This document shows, one piece after another, positions 1-8,805 of a stretch of 64,000 nucleotides of DNA; the first letter of the stretch is position 1; every line of letters starts with the position of its first letter. The position numbers and the translations under genes were made by a program. The notes under the pieces were generated by a model. The model was not told the origin of the DNA. It worked only from the letters and a program-made list of their open reading frames with translations, and did no database searches. The stretch comes from Fictibacillus fluitans (GTDB lineage Bacteria; Bacillota; Bacilli; Bacillales; Fictibacillaceae). The DNA lies in assembly GCF_030418125.1 (NCBI RefSeq), contig NZ_JAUHTR010000009.1, positions 124,001 to 188,000 of the forward strand, given 5' to 3'.

Positions 1-449
1 ATACTGACGCATACGTCAATCTAAAAGTTTACAACAACACCCAATCTGTCGAGGTAACCATTCCGATGACAGGGTTGCTGCTCAGAGCAGAGGAAAGCCA
101 TACGGATATGTATGCGGCAATCGACCTCGTAATTGAAAAATTAGAGCGTCAGATTCGTAAACATAAAACGAAGGTGAACCGCCGTTCCAAACAAAATGGA
201 GGCATTCATGAAATGATTGCCAACAGTGCAGATGCAACTACAACCCTGGTTGTGGACGAAGAGGAAGACGAATTTGAGATTGTCCGTGAGAAACGCTTTG
301 ACCTCAAGCCAATGGATACGGAGGAAGCGATTCTTCAGATGGATCTGCTGGGCCATAACTTTTTTGTTTACAATCATGCAGAAACCGGCACGACTAATGT
401 GGTTTACAAACGAAAAGACGGAAGATACGGTCTGATCAGTCCGGAATAA
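1..449 (+). CDS. hpf: Ribosome hibernation promoting factor, long form (5' end missing)
   Basis: The reading frame is open from base 3 with no start in view, so the gene begins upstream of the window. The first ATG in frame (66) lies inside the conserved N-terminal S30AE/HPF domain, which reads on as DAYVNLKVYNN and then the helix LVIEKLERQIRKHKTKVNRR. An acidic linker (about residues 60-75 after that ATG) leads to the C-terminal dimerisation domain of long HPF (KRFDLKPMDTEEAILQMDLL, ending GRYGLISPE). Long HPF dimerises 70S ribosomes into inactive 100S particles in stationary phase or stress. It is followed by a strong terminator and then, as in Bacillus, lies upstream of secA and prfB, although two extra genes intervene here. 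Confidence 0.95.
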   Translation, partial: TDAYVNLKVYNNTQSVEVTIPMTGLLLRAEESHTDMYAAIDLVIEKLERQIRKHKTKVNRRSKQNGGIHEMIANSADATTTLVVDEEEDEFEIVREKRFDLKPMDTEEAILQMDLLGHNFFVYNHAETGTTNVVYKRKDGRYGLISPE

Positions 450-484
450 ATCGATTTGAAACTTAATAATGACAACAAAAAAAC

Positions 485-530
485 AGCCGGCAAAAGAGCA
501 CTTAAATGTGCTCCTTTGCCGGCTTTTCTG
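485..530 (+). terminator. Rho-independent terminator of hpf
   Basis: A long stem (AGCCGGCAAA-GAGCAC paired with GTGCTC-TTTGCCGGC, loop TTAA) is followed by TTTT. It closes the hpf transcript before the GNAT gene. Confidence 0.85.
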
Positions 531-609
531 GTGTATTTCTTTCCTTGCATAAAGGACTTTTCATAGTGAGGCGAGAAATGAAAAGGATATAGAAAATGGG
601 GGGCTTTTC

Positions 610-1431
610 ATGGAATACCATCAACAGCTGTCAGAGTTAAAAAACCTTCAGCATCAGTGCGAAACAGCAGAAGATCTGCAGCTGAAATTGAACTGGGATA
701 TGCTTGAGCTGCGAAACGGAAACAGCAAGGAGAACTTTTTTCATTATGAGGAAGGGAAGCTTTGTGCCTTTCTGGGGATTTACGGATTTGGAAGCAAGGC
801 AGAATTGTGTGGAATGGTACTGCCTGCATACCGGAGGAGAGGAATCTTTTCACAGCTTTTAAAGAAAGCCATCCAGCATGCCAAACTAGAGTATGAAGAA
901 ATCTTGCTGAATACACCTGAGAATTCATCATCTGGCCAAGCCTTTTTAAAACAAGTGCCATGTTTGTATGCTTTTTCCGAGCACCAGATGAAGTGGCAGG
1001 GAAGTGCAGATGAGGCTTCAAATGATATCTCTTTAAGAATCTCCAGTCCATCCGACCAAGAGTTTGAAATGCAGCTGGATGTTGAGTGTTTTGGTTTTTC
1101 CCCGTCAAAGGCCAAAGAACACAATCAGCGAATAAAAAATGAAAAGGGACTAAATCGGTATGTGATAGAAAAAGACGGAAAACCGGTAGGAAAGGTAAGA
1201 GTGGCTGCTGAGGGAGGAGAAGCCTGGATTTACGGATTTGCGGTAACCCCGGCTGAACAGGGAAAAGGGATTGGCAGGAGTACGCTAAAGTCTCTGATCT
1301 CCCAGGAACAGTCGAAAGGCCATTCGCTGTCCCTGGATGTGGAAGCAGATAATAGCAATGCACTGAAACTCTATGAATCCTGTGGTTTTACATCTTATTG
1401 CACACAGGACTATTACCGTTTTTCGCTTTAG
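610..1431 (+). CDS. Two-domain GNAT family N-acetyltransferase
   Basis: 273 aa with two GNAT folds in tandem. The N-terminal copy has an acetyl-CoA loop VLPAYRRRGIFSQLL near residue 75. The C-terminal copy has the better preserved signature VTPAEQGKGIGRSTL near residue 215, followed by DVEADNSNALKLYESCGF, typical of the end of the fold. The start ATG at 610 sits behind a G-rich ribosome binding site (GGGGGG). Substrate is unknown; tandem GNAT proteins of this size act on small amines or peptides, but nothing here picks one. It is monocistronic, between the hpf terminator and the promoter of the next gene. Confidence 0.85.
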   Translation: MEYHQQLSELKNLQHQCETAEDLQLKLNWDMLELRNGNSKENFFHYEEGKLCAFLGIYGFGSKAELCGMVLPAYRRRGIFSQLLKKAIQHAKLEYEEILLNTPENSSSGQAFLKQVPCLYAFSEHQMKWQGSADEASNDISLRISSPSDQEFEMQLDVECFGFSPSKAKEHNQRIKNEKGLNRYVIEKDGKPVGKVRVAAEGGEAWIYGFAVTPAEQGKGIGRSTLKSLISQEQSKGHSLSLDVEADNSNALKLYESCGFTSYCTQDYYRFSL

Positions 1432-1455
1432 TACAGGAAGGGGCTCAATAACACA

Positions 1456-1484
1456 TTGTGTTTTTTGACAATGATGCCTATAAT
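1456..1484 (+). promoter_or_regulatory. Sigma-A type promoter for the symporter gene
   Basis: TTGTGT (1456-1461), 17 bases, TATAAT (1479-1484). Its position inside the longest possible reading frame argues that the downstream gene starts at 1515 and not at 1458. Confidence 0.55.
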
Positions 1485-1514
1485 CTACATGAACATGAAA
1501 AAGGGGATATTGAG

Positions 1515-2768
1515 ATGAAGAAAATTTTAAAGACCTACCGTTTTCCGCTCATACTATTGCTTTCCATTGTGATCGGAAGCATCATCGGTTTTACACAGGG
1601 CAAGGATGCCGCTGTTTTAAAGCCGTTTGGTGATTTATTTTTGAATGCGATGTTTATGATCGTTGTTCCGCTTGTCTTCTTTTCCATCTCATCGGCCATT
1701 GCTTCAATGGGCGGTGTGAAACGCTTTGGAAAAGTAATGGGATCAATGATGGTTGTTTTTCTTTTTACAGGGGTCGTGGCTTCGGTTATCGCGATGGTTG
1801 GTGTGAAAATATATTCACCTTCCAAAGGGGTAAACATCGATCTTGTTAAACCGGAAGCTGCCGGTGAAAAGGTTTCCGTCGGGGACCAAATTGTTCAAAC
1901 ACTGACGGTTTCTGATTTCTCTGAGCTGTTTTCGCGCAACAACATGCTTGCACTTATCTTATTTTCAGTACTTATGGGTATCGCTGTTACCATGATTGGT
2001 GAAAAAGGAAAGCCGTTCGCATCATTCCTGAAATCTGGCAGTGAAGTGATGCTGAAAATGGTCAGTCTGGTCATGTATTATGCTCCTATCGGGCTCGGCG
2101 CTTATTTTGCTGCCTTGATCGGGGAATTTGGACCCACGCTGCTTGGTTCCTATTTTCGTGCGGTGCTTTACTATTATCCGCTTGCTCTTATTTATTTCTT
2201 TGGATTCTTTACGCTTTATGCACTTATGGCGAACGGAAAAGACGGCGTTCGTCTTTTCTGGAAAAACATGCTTTCTCCATCGCTGACCGCTCTGGCAACC
2301 TGCAGTTCGGCAGCCTCCATTCCGGTTAACCTGGAAGCTTCGAAAAAAATGGGTGTTCCGGATGACATCAGTGAAACGGCTGTGCCGCTTGGCGCAACAC
2401 TTCATAAAGACGGCTCAGTCATGGGCGGAGTTCTTAAAATCACGTTCCTTTTTGGGATTTTCGGACATAGTTTTTCCGGTATCGGAAACTACCTGCTTGT
2501 GCTCGTTGTTTCCTTGCTTGTCGGAATGGTCATGGGTGCGATACCGCAAGGCGGAATGATTGGCGAAATGCTCATTCTTTCCTTGTTCGGTTTTCCGGTG
2601 GAGGCGCTGCCGATTGCAGCAGCTATCTCTACCATTATCGACCCGCCGGCAACCCTGCTCAATGCAACGGGTGACAATGTAGCCAGCATGCTTACCGCCC
2701 GTCTTGTGGAAGGCAAAAAAAGGATGAAAGAAACCGTCATGAGACTTGGTGAACAAAGGGGAGCATAA
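1515..2768 (+). CDS. Dicarboxylate/amino acid:cation symporter (DAACS family)
   Basis: 417 aa, hydrophobic along most of its length, starting MKKILKTYRFPLILLLSIVI. It carries the family's serine-rich re-entrant loop (ATCSSAASIPVN, around residue 265), PLGATLHKDGSVMGG (around 295) and DPPATLLNATGD (around 375). The family takes up glutamate, aspartate or C4-dicarboxylates with Na+ or H+. The usual NMDG of the substrate/cation site reads HKDG here and the usual DR before the last loop reads DP, so specificity may differ from GltT/GltP. Start at 1515 is chosen for AAAGGGGAT eight bases upstream; an in-frame alternative at 1458 lacks a ribosome binding site. It is a single-gene unit between its promoter and terminator. 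Confidence 0.88.
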   Translation: MKKILKTYRFPLILLLSIVIGSIIGFTQGKDAAVLKPFGDLFLNAMFMIVVPLVFFSISSAIASMGGVKRFGKVMGSMMVVFLFTGVVASVIAMVGVKIYSPSKGVNIDLVKPEAAGEKVSVGDQIVQTLTVSDFSELFSRNNMLALILFSVLMGIAVTMIGEKGKPFASFLKSGSEVMLKMVSLVMYYAPIGLGAYFAALIGEFGPTLLGSYFRAVLYYYPLALIYFFGFFTLYALMANGKDGVRLFWKNMLSPSLTALATCSSAASIPVNLEASKKMGVPDDISETAVPLGATLHKDGSVMGGVLKITFLFGIFGHSFSGIGNYLLVLVVSLLVGMVMGAIPQGGMIGEMLILSLFGFPVEALPIAAAISTIIDPPATLLNATGDNVASMLTARLVEGKKRMKETVMRLGEQRGA

Positions 2769-2775
2769 TCCCCGG

Positions 2776-2806
2776 GGCACGGCCAATCGCGGCTGTGCCT
2801 TTTTTA
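2776..2806 (+). terminator. Rho-independent terminator of the symporter gene
   Basis: GGCACGGCC / GGCTGTGCC stem (one G-U pair) followed by TTTTTT. Confidence 0.85.
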
Positions 2807-2838
2807 CATAATTGGGTTTAAAACAATCAGTGGACGTA

Positions 2839-2882
2839 CATCCTAGATGAAATTCCTTTTCATCCTAGATGAAATTCCTTTC
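2839..2882. repeat. Two tandem copies of a 22-bp repeat upstream of secA
   Basis: CATCCTAGATGAAATTCCTT plus two bases occurs at 2839-2860 and again at 2861-2882 with only the last base changed. Each copy contains the near-palindrome ATCCTAGAT. It lies in the 342-base gap between the symporter gene and secA, which otherwise holds the symporter terminator and the secA promoter. Confidence 0.8.
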
Positions 2883-3040
2883 CCCGTCTTTTGGGAAACA
2901 GGGCAAAAGTCATGCTTTGGTTTTTGTAAATTCTTTTACATTTCCCCACTTGTATCGTTTTTTCTTTATACTGGGAAACAGAGAGTTTGTGAAAGACCGT
3001 AAAAATAATTGAATTGACAGCCATAGAAATTTCGGCTTTC

Positions 3041-3069
3041 TTGTCGTAAAATTCACAAACTGATAGAAT
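3041..3069 (+). promoter_or_regulatory. Sigma-A type promoter of secA
   Basis: TTGTCG (3041-3046), 17 bases, TAGAAT (3064-3069), about 40 bases ahead of the secA start. Confidence 0.55.
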
Positions 3070-3110
3070 AAGTAATAGCACTTATTTCCTGAACAGAGGA
3101 GCGTTAACAG

Positions 3111-5624
3111 ATGATAGGATTGCTTAAAAAAATTTTTCCCAGCACGAATGATCGAAATTTAAATAGATACCAAAAAATTGCCGACCAGGTGGATGGGCTG
3201 GGAGATGCCCTGAAGGGTCTTTCGGACGAGGAACTAAGCCAAAAGACCGGGGAATTCAGAGAGCGCATCTCCAAGGGGGAATCTCTTGATGCCCTTCTTC
3301 CTGAAGCATTCGCGGTCGTTCGTGAAGCGGCAGACCGTATTCTCGGCTTACGTCCCTATCCTGTTCAGATCATGGGGGCAGCCGCTCTACATGAAGGCAA
3401 CATTGCCGAAATGAAAACAGGTGAAGGTAAAACGCTCGTGGCGACCATGCCGGTGTACTTGAATGCACTTGAAGGCAAGGGTGTCCATGTCGTTACGGTC
3501 AACGAATATCTGGCACGCCGTGACTCCGAGTTAATGAGCCCGCTGTACAACTTCCTTGGTCTCACCGTCGGATTGAACATTTCCGATATGTCCAGAGAAG
3601 AAAAACACGAAGCCTATGCTGCTGACATTACTTATGGAACCAACAACGAATACGGCTTTGATTACCTTCGGGACAACATGGTTGTTTATAAGGAACAAAT
3701 GGTTCAGCGTCCGCTTAACTATGCTATCGTCGATGAAGTTGACTCCATTTTAGTCGATGAGGCGCGTACACCGCTGATCATTTCGGGTTCAGCCCAAAAG
3801 TCAACCGAGCTGTACATGATGGCTAACATGTTTGTCCGTACGCTGAAAAAAGAAGAAGATTATACCGTTGATATTAAAACGAAAAATGTTCAGCTTACAG
3901 AAGAGGGAATTACGAAAGCAGAGAAATATTTCAACATTGATAACTTGTATGATTATAACCATGTTACGCTGAACCACCATATTAACCAGGCGTTGAAGGC
4001 TAATATCATTATGATTCTTGATGTGGATTACGTGGTGCAGGACGGCGAGGTTGTTATTGTTGACCCGTTCACCGGCCGCTTGATGGCAGGGCGCCGATAC
4101 AGTGAGGGGCTTCACCAGGCGATTGAAGCAAAGGAAGGCCTTGAAATTCAGCGTGAGAGCATGACGCTTGCCACCATTACGTTCCAGAACTACTTCCGTA
4201 TGTATAACAAGCTATCCGGTATGACGGGTACAGCGAAGACGGAGGAAGAAGAATTCCGCAATATTTACAACATGGAAGTAGTGGCTATTCCGACGAACCG
4301 TCCGATCGCCCGTATTGATAATTCCGATTTTGTTTATAAATCCATGGCTGGAAAATTCCGTGCCATTGTAAAAGAAATTCAGGAGCGCCATGCAACCGGG
4401 CAGCCGATCCTTGTAGGTACAGTTGCTGTTGAAACATCAGAATTGCTTTCCCAGATGCTTCGCAAAAAAGGCATTCCGCATAATGTATTGAATGCGAAAA
4501 ACCATGAACGGGAAGCAGAAATCATTGAAAATGCCGGCCAGACAGGCATGGTGACGATTGCGACCAACATGGCAGGCCGTGGTACAGATATCAAGCTTGG
4601 AGAAGGGGTCCGTGAAGTGGGCGGTCTTCACATCCTTGGTACAGAACGCCATGAATCCCGCCGTATTGACAACCAGCTTCGCGGACGTTCCGGACGTCAG
4701 GGAGATCCGGGGTCTTCCCAGTTTTACATTTCCATGGAGGATGAATTGATGCGCCGATTCGGTTCAGACAACATGATGAACATGATGGAACGCCTTGGAA
4801 TGGACGAAGATACACCGATCGAAAGCAAATTGGTTACCAAAGCCGTTGAATCTGCACAGAAACGGGTGGAAGGCTCCAACTTCGACGCCCGTAAGCAATT
4901 GCTTCAGTATGATGACGTTATGAGACAGCAGCGTGAGATCATCTACAAGCAGCGCCAGGAAGTTCTCGATGCCGATAATCTTGGAGATATTGTTCTGAAG
5001 ATGGTGGATTCATCCATTGACCGAATTGTAAAAGCTCATACACAGGAAGAAATCGTGCAGGAAGAATGGGATCTTGATGAAATTGTGAACTATTCCGTTG
5101 CAACCTTCCTGAATGAAGAAGATGTAGCGGTTGAAGACCTTAAAGGACTTGATCAGGAAGAGATCATTGAGCTTCTGAAAGAAAAAGCACATTCTGCCTT
5201 TGCCGAGAAAGAAGCACTCATTGAACCTGAGCATATGCGTGAGTTTGAAAAAGCCGTTATCCTACGTGCGGTTGACTCCAAATGGATGGATCATATCGAC
5301 CAGATGGAACAGCTCCGCCAGGGGATTCACCTTCGCGCCTACGGCCAGAATGATCCGCTTCGCGAATACCAGTTTGAAGGGTTTGAAATGTTCGAAGCGA
5401 TGGTTGCTGCCATTGAAGAAGAGGTTTCCATGTACATCATGAAAGCCCAAGTGGAACAAAACATGCAGCGCGAGCAGGTGGCAGAAGGAAAAGCAGTGGT
5501 TCCGAGCGATAAGCAGGAAACAAAACGCAAGCCGGCGAAAAAGAAACAGGACATCGGACGCAATGCTCTTTGTCCTTGCGGAAGCGGCAAAAAATACAAA
5601 CAATGTCACGGAGCGGAGAATTAA
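3111..5624 (+). CDS. secA: Preprotein translocase ATPase SecA
   Basis: 837 aa, full family length. SecA binds ATP and drives unfolded preproteins through the SecYEG channel. Visible features are the Walker A GEGKT (residues 104-108), the DEAD-like [12 protein letters not shown] (about 205-216), the preprotein cross-linking domain, motifs of the second helicase half ([25 protein letters not shown]), and the C-terminal zinc-binding tail [23 protein letters not shown] precedes the ATG by a normal distance. It sits directly upstream of prfB as in Bacillus and Staphylococcus. Confidence 0.99.
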   Translation: MIGLLKKIFPSTNDRNLNRYQKIADQVDGLGDALKGLSDEELSQKTGEFRERISKGESLDALLPEAFAVVREAADRILGLRPYPVQIMGAAALHEGNIAEMKTGEGKTLVATMPVYLNALEGKGVHVVTVNEYLARRDSELMSPLYNFLGLTVGLNISDMSREEKHEAYAADITYGTNNEYGFDYLRDNMVVYKEQMVQRPLNYAIVDEVDSILVDEARTPLIISGSAQKSTELYMMANMFVRTLKKEEDYTVDIKTKNVQLTEEGITKAEKYFNIDNLYDYNHVTLNHHINQALKANIIMILDVDYVVQDGEVVIVDPFTGRLMAGRRYSEGLHQAIEAKEGLEIQRESMTLATITFQNYFRMYNKLSGMTGTAKTEEEEFRNIYNMEVVAIPTNRPIARIDNSDFVYKSMAGKFRAIVKEIQERHATGQPILVGTVAVETSELLSQMLRKKGIPHNVLNAKNHEREAEIIENAGQTGMVTIATNMAGRGTDIKLGEGVREVGGLHILGTERHESRRIDNQLRGRSGRQGDPGSSQFYISMEDELMRRFGSDNMMNMMERLGMDEDTPIESKLVTKAVESAQKRVEGSNFDARKQLLQYDDVMRQQREIIYKQRQEVLDADNLGDIVLKMVDSSIDRIVKAHTQEEIVQEEWDLDEIVNYSVATFLNEEDVAVEDLKGLDQEEIIELLKEKAHSAFAEKEALIEPEHMREFEKAVILRAVDSKWMDHIDQMEQLRQGIHLRAYGQNDPLREYQFEGFEMFEAMVAAIEEEVSMYIMKAQVEQNMQREQVAEGKAVVPSDKQETKRKPAKKKQDIGRNALCPCGSGKKYKQCHGAEN

Positions 5625-5656
5625 TTCCGCCGGGATGATATAATAAGAAAAGGTGC

Positions 5657-5687
5657 AAGGAGAGTCGGAGGTTTCAGACTCTCTTTG
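5657..5687 (+). terminator. Hairpin between secA and prfB, probable partial terminator
   Basis: A 10-bp stem (AAGGAGAGTC / GACTCTCTTT, one G-U pair) has only three following T residues, so it may attenuate rather than stop transcription from secA into prfB. Confidence 0.45.
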
Positions 5688-5753
5688 CTGTGTCTATTTA
5701 CAGCAGCTAAGCATATACTCACGAGGATGAACCAAAAATACGAGGTGGCAGAG

Positions 5754-6855
5754 ATGGAATTAGTAGAAATTAAGCAAGAACTCAATATTATGGCTAAGCG
5801 ATTAGCGGACTTCAGGGGGTCTCTTTGACCTCGATGAAAAGAAAGAGAAAATAGCTAAGCTTGATGAAAAAATGAGTGCTCCGGAATTTTGGGATGACCA
5901 AAATGCGGCTCAAACCGTGATTGGTGAAGCGAACGGGTTGAAGGAACAGGTCAACCAGTTTGAAGATCTGAACGGCCGTTATGAAGATTTGGAAGTAGCG
6001 CATGAAATGCTGAAGGAAGAGTTTGACGCGGATATGCAGAAAGAACTGGAACGCGATCTGAAAGCATTATCCGATGCATTGAATACGTTTGAGCTTTCGC
6101 TTCTTTTAAATCAGCCTCATGACAAAAACAATGCGATTCTTGAGCTTCATCCGGGTGCCGGCGGAACAGAGTCGCAGGATTGGGCTTCCATGCTTCTTCG
6201 CATGTATACACGCTATGCAGAACGAAAAGGATTTAAAGTCGAAACGCTGGACTACCTTCCGGGAGATGAAGCCGGCGTAAAGAGTGTTACCCTTGGCATC
6301 AAAGGGCACAATGCTTATGGTTATTTGAAAGCGGAGAAAGGGGTTCACCGTTTGGTCCGGATCTCTCCGTTTGACTCATCCGGCCGCCGCCATACGTCGT
6401 TCGTTTCGTGTGATGTGGTGCCAGAAATCAATGATGATGCAGAAATTGAAGTGCGCACGGAAGATTTGAAAGTGGATACGTACCGTGCCAGCGGAGCGGG
6501 CGGACAGCACGTAAATACAACCGACTCTGCCGTCAGGATTACGCATATACCGACAAACACCATAGTGTCCTGCCAAACGGAACGTTCACAAATCAAGAAC
6601 CGCGACCGCGCCATGAAGATGCTGAAGGCCAAGCTGCTGCAGCGCAAGATTGAAGAACAGCAGGCCGAATTGGCGGAAATCCGCGGGGAACAAAAAGAAA
6701 TCGGCTGGGGAAGCCAGATCCGTTCTTATGTATTCCACCCGTACAGCCTGGTAAAAGATCATCGCACCAACACTGAGATGGGAAATGTTCAGGCGGTAAT
6801 GGACGGAGATATCGAATCCTTCATTGACGCTTACCTTCGTTCTAAAATTAAATAA
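5754..6855 (+). CDS. prfB: Peptide chain release factor 2, expressed by programmed +1 frameshift
   Basis: RF2 recognises UGA and UAA stop codons and triggers peptide release. The gene starts at ATG 5754 behind GAGGTGG and reads 24 codons ([10 protein letters not shown]...RGSL) to an in-frame TGA at 5826-5828. An internal Shine-Dalgarno-like AGGGGGT (5814-5820) and the slippery CTT TGA C match the canonical autoregulatory frameshift site; translation resumes at GAC 5827. The joined product is 366 aa, the normal RF2 length. The codon-recognition motif SPF is at residues 204-206 and the catalytic GGQ at 249-251. An upstream in-frame ATG at 5727 has no spacing to a ribosome binding site and was not used. 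Confidence 0.97.
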
Positions 6856-6865
6856 GTTATGTTTT

Positions 6866-6916
6866 AAGGGGCTGTACAGAAAGTCAGTAAAATTGACTTC
6901 TGGCAGCTCCTTTTTG
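6866..6916 (+). terminator. Terminator of prfB, built from repeat-like inverted arms
   Basis: AAGGGGCTGTACAGAAAGTCA pairs imperfectly with TTGACTTCTGGCAGCTCCTT and is followed by TTTTTG. The same arm sequence recurs at the ends of the repeat element at 58002-58228. Confidence 0.8.
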
Positions 6917-6973
6917 TTTTTTTAAAGCAGCCCGGGGTTCTCCGGACTGCTTTAAGCATGGTGCATATGTAGT

Positions 6974-7240
6974 TTATTGAAGGGGCAGGGATGGGTCAGG
7001 CAAAGGAACACTGCGCTGCAGGACCTCAATTTCATGTTCAAGATAAGAAATGTAATGCTCCATTTGTTCAAACCGCTGCAGCACAGCTGAATGATAATAA
7101 TCCAAATCCTGTTCAAACCGGTCAAAGTTGCGTTCCATGGTGTCCAGCTTTTTTTGATAGCCGTCAAGCCTGCTCAGTGCTTCCTCCATACGCTGCAAAA
7201 TGAGAAGATACATCTTTTTCTCATCCATTTTTTTATACAT
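6974..7240 (-). CDS. Small coiled-coil protein of unknown function
   Basis: 88 aa, rich in E, L, Q and R with heptad-like spacing (for example LQRMEEALSRLDGYQKKLDTM), so most of the chain should be one or two coiled-coil helices. No signal peptide or membrane segment. AAAGGACG lies only a few bases before the ATG at 7240; a second ATG five codons in (7225) is an alternative start, with its spacing too long. It faces prfB on the opposite strand. I do not recognise the family. Confidence 0.55.
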   Translation of the reverse strand: MYKKMDEKKMYLLILQRMEEALSRLDGYQKKLDTMERNFDRFEQDLDYYHSAVLQRFEQMEHYISYLEHEIEVLQRSVPLPDPSLPLQ

Positions 7241-7460
7241 CGTCCTTTCTGTCTCGGAGTTTTATTCAATTTTAACCGAATTTTGTCTGGAAAGGTTAAG
7301 AATGTTTCGACAAAACCAAAAATCGAAGTCATACTCTATCATTTATTCCTTTACCGCGTCATCGGAATCGCATTCACAGGGCAGACTAGTAGTGATATAA
7401 TGAGTCGGATTTTATGATTTTAGTACTAGAGAACTTTTTGGAAAGTAGGTAAAAGAACGA

Positions 7461-8333
7461 ATGATGACAGCTTTGCGAAGACGCAGAGGAGTTTTGCCGC
7501 CGAAAGCAGAACTCGCTTTGGAATATATTTTTGTGGTCATCGGGTCAGCCTTTGTTGCCCTTGCTTTTTCTGTATTTTTATTGCCCAACAAGATTGCCTC
7601 TGGCGGAGTAAGCGGGATCAGCACCATTTTGAAATGGGTAGCAGGATGGGATCCATCCTATGTGCAATGGGCATTGAACATTCCATTGTTTTTTGCCGGA
7701 CTCATTTTTCTCGGAAAGCAATTTGGCGCGAAAACACTGATCGGTACAGTAGTGCTGCCATTGTTTGTATTTCTTTTTACCGGATTTGGGCCAGCAACAA
7801 ATGATCCCTTGCTCGGTGCCTTATTTGGCGGACTGGGTGTCGGTGCCGGGCTTGGCATTGTCTTCAGAGGAAAGGCCTCAACAGGCGGTGTAGATTTGCT
7901 TGCCCAGATTGTTCATAAATACTGGGGTGTATCGCTTGGGACTTGCATCCTCTTTATCGATGGAACCATCGTGCTCACCTCTGCCCTCGTTTTTGGCCTG
8001 GAAAAAGCACTTTATGCGCTAATCGCCATGTTCTTGACCGCGAAAACGATCGATGTGGTACAGATGGGGCTTGGAGTGTCCAAGGTGGCTTTAATTATTT
8101 CAGACCAGGAAGAAGAGATGCGGCAGGGGATACTGACCGACCTTTACCGTGGTGTGACAAAGATCAATGCGTTTGGCGGCTATACCCAGGACGAGCGTCC
8201 GATGCTCATGTGTGTAGTGGCACAATACGAAGTTACAAAGTTAAAGCAATATGTAAAAGGAGTGGATCCTTCTGCATTTGTGATCTTGCTCAATGCAAAC
8301 GAAGTGCTGGGAGAAGGGTTCAAACGGGCATAA
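7461..8333 (+). CDS. YitT family membrane protein (DUF161 plus DUF2179)
   Basis: 290 aa. An N-terminal part with about five to six membrane segments (AFVALAFSVFLLPNKIASGGVSGI is characteristic) is followed by a soluble C-terminal DUF2179 domain of about 80 residues (VALIISDQEEEMRQGILTDL to the end). Bacillus carries several paralogs; the one beside prfB is called YvjA in B. subtilis, and position suggests this is its equivalent. Transport substrate is unknown. ATG 7461 has a weak ribosome binding site (AGTAGGT). It is closed by a strong terminator. Confidence 0.85.
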   Translation: MMTALRRRRGVLPPKAELALEYIFVVIGSAFVALAFSVFLLPNKIASGGVSGISTILKWVAGWDPSYVQWALNIPLFFAGLIFLGKQFGAKTLIGTVVLPLFVFLFTGFGPATNDPLLGALFGGLGVGAGLGIVFRGKASTGGVDLLAQIVHKYWGVSLGTCILFIDGTIVLTSALVFGLEKALYALIAMFLTAKTIDVVQMGLGVSKVALIISDQEEEMRQGILTDLYRGVTKINAFGGYTQDERPMLMCVVAQYEVTKLKQYVKGVDPSAFVILLNANEVLGEGFKRA

Positions 8334-8340
8334 TTTTATA

Positions 8341-8385
8341 CTAAGAAAAGAAGTGGATGAATTTTCATCCGCTTCTTTTTCTTAG
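8341..8385 (+). terminator. Terminator after the YitT-family gene
   Basis: A long symmetric hairpin, CTAAGAAAAGAAGTGGATGA against TCATCCGCTTCTTTTTCTTAG, with the T-rich strand 3'. Confidence 0.85.
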
Positions 8386-8445
8386 GTGAAAAAAGTTGCG
8401 AAATATTGAGAAATTATGGATATCAACTGATTATTTTACTTCTAC

Positions 8446-8581
8446 CGACAGGGCGGGGCACAAGCGGACGAAAGGGTATGTTTGTTGGATTACCAAATCG
8501 TCATGGAATAAAGCTTGATACAGGCAATGGCAGGGTAAAGCGCTTCGCCCGCAGTCATCAGGAAAAATGCGAAACCTGTCG
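8446..8581. ncRNA. Candidate structured RNA of unknown class between the YitT gene and ftsE
   Basis: This is the main content of the 472-base gap 8334-8805. A perfect 7-bp pair (CGACAGG 8446-8452 with CCTGTCG 8575-8581) encloses a nested hairpin GACGA/TCGTC (8467-8471, 8498-8502) containing GGTA/TACC (8475-8478, 8491-8494), then CTTGAT/ATCAGG (8514-8519, 8557-8562) around GGG/CCC (8533-8535, 8548-8550). The segment is GC-richer than its AT-rich surroundings. It matches no riboswitch core that I know. A 68-codon frame across it (8406-8612) has no ribosome binding site and no recognisable content. Strand is not decided. Confidence 0.35.
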
Positions 8582-8686
8582 TAATTTATTTTTTGACGTA
8601 TTTGAAAGATAGGCAAATAGTCCCTTGTTTTGATTCGATAAGTTACCAACTTGAAATAAAATTGTAATAAAAATAGCAAAATCCGA

Positions 8687-8695
8687 TGTTATAAT
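8687..8695 (+). promoter_or_regulatory. Extended -10 promoter of the ftsEX unit
   Basis: TGTTATAAT (TGn plus a consensus TATAAT at 8690-8695); no good -35 at 17 bases, as is common for extended -10 promoters. It lies about 110 bases before ftsE. Confidence 0.5.
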
Positions 8696-8805
8696 AGGAA
8701 TTACGGGAAAAAACACCGATTTTATATGAATTGGTTAGAATAGATTGTCGAATGAAATAAGTGGTTTGGAAATATAGATTTAATGAATTAAGGAAGTGAT
8801 TTTCG

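Noticed and set aside
608-1363. 251-codon minus-strand frame opposite the GNAT gene
   Set aside because: Low-complexity translation typical of an antisense shadow; the plus-strand frame has domain motifs and a ribosome binding site.
8406-8612. 68-codon plus-strand frame between the YitT gene and ftsE as a gene or cccB remnant
   Set aside because: No ribosome binding site and no CXXCH or lipobox; the translation shows no family resemblance, while the DNA shows nested inverted repeats.
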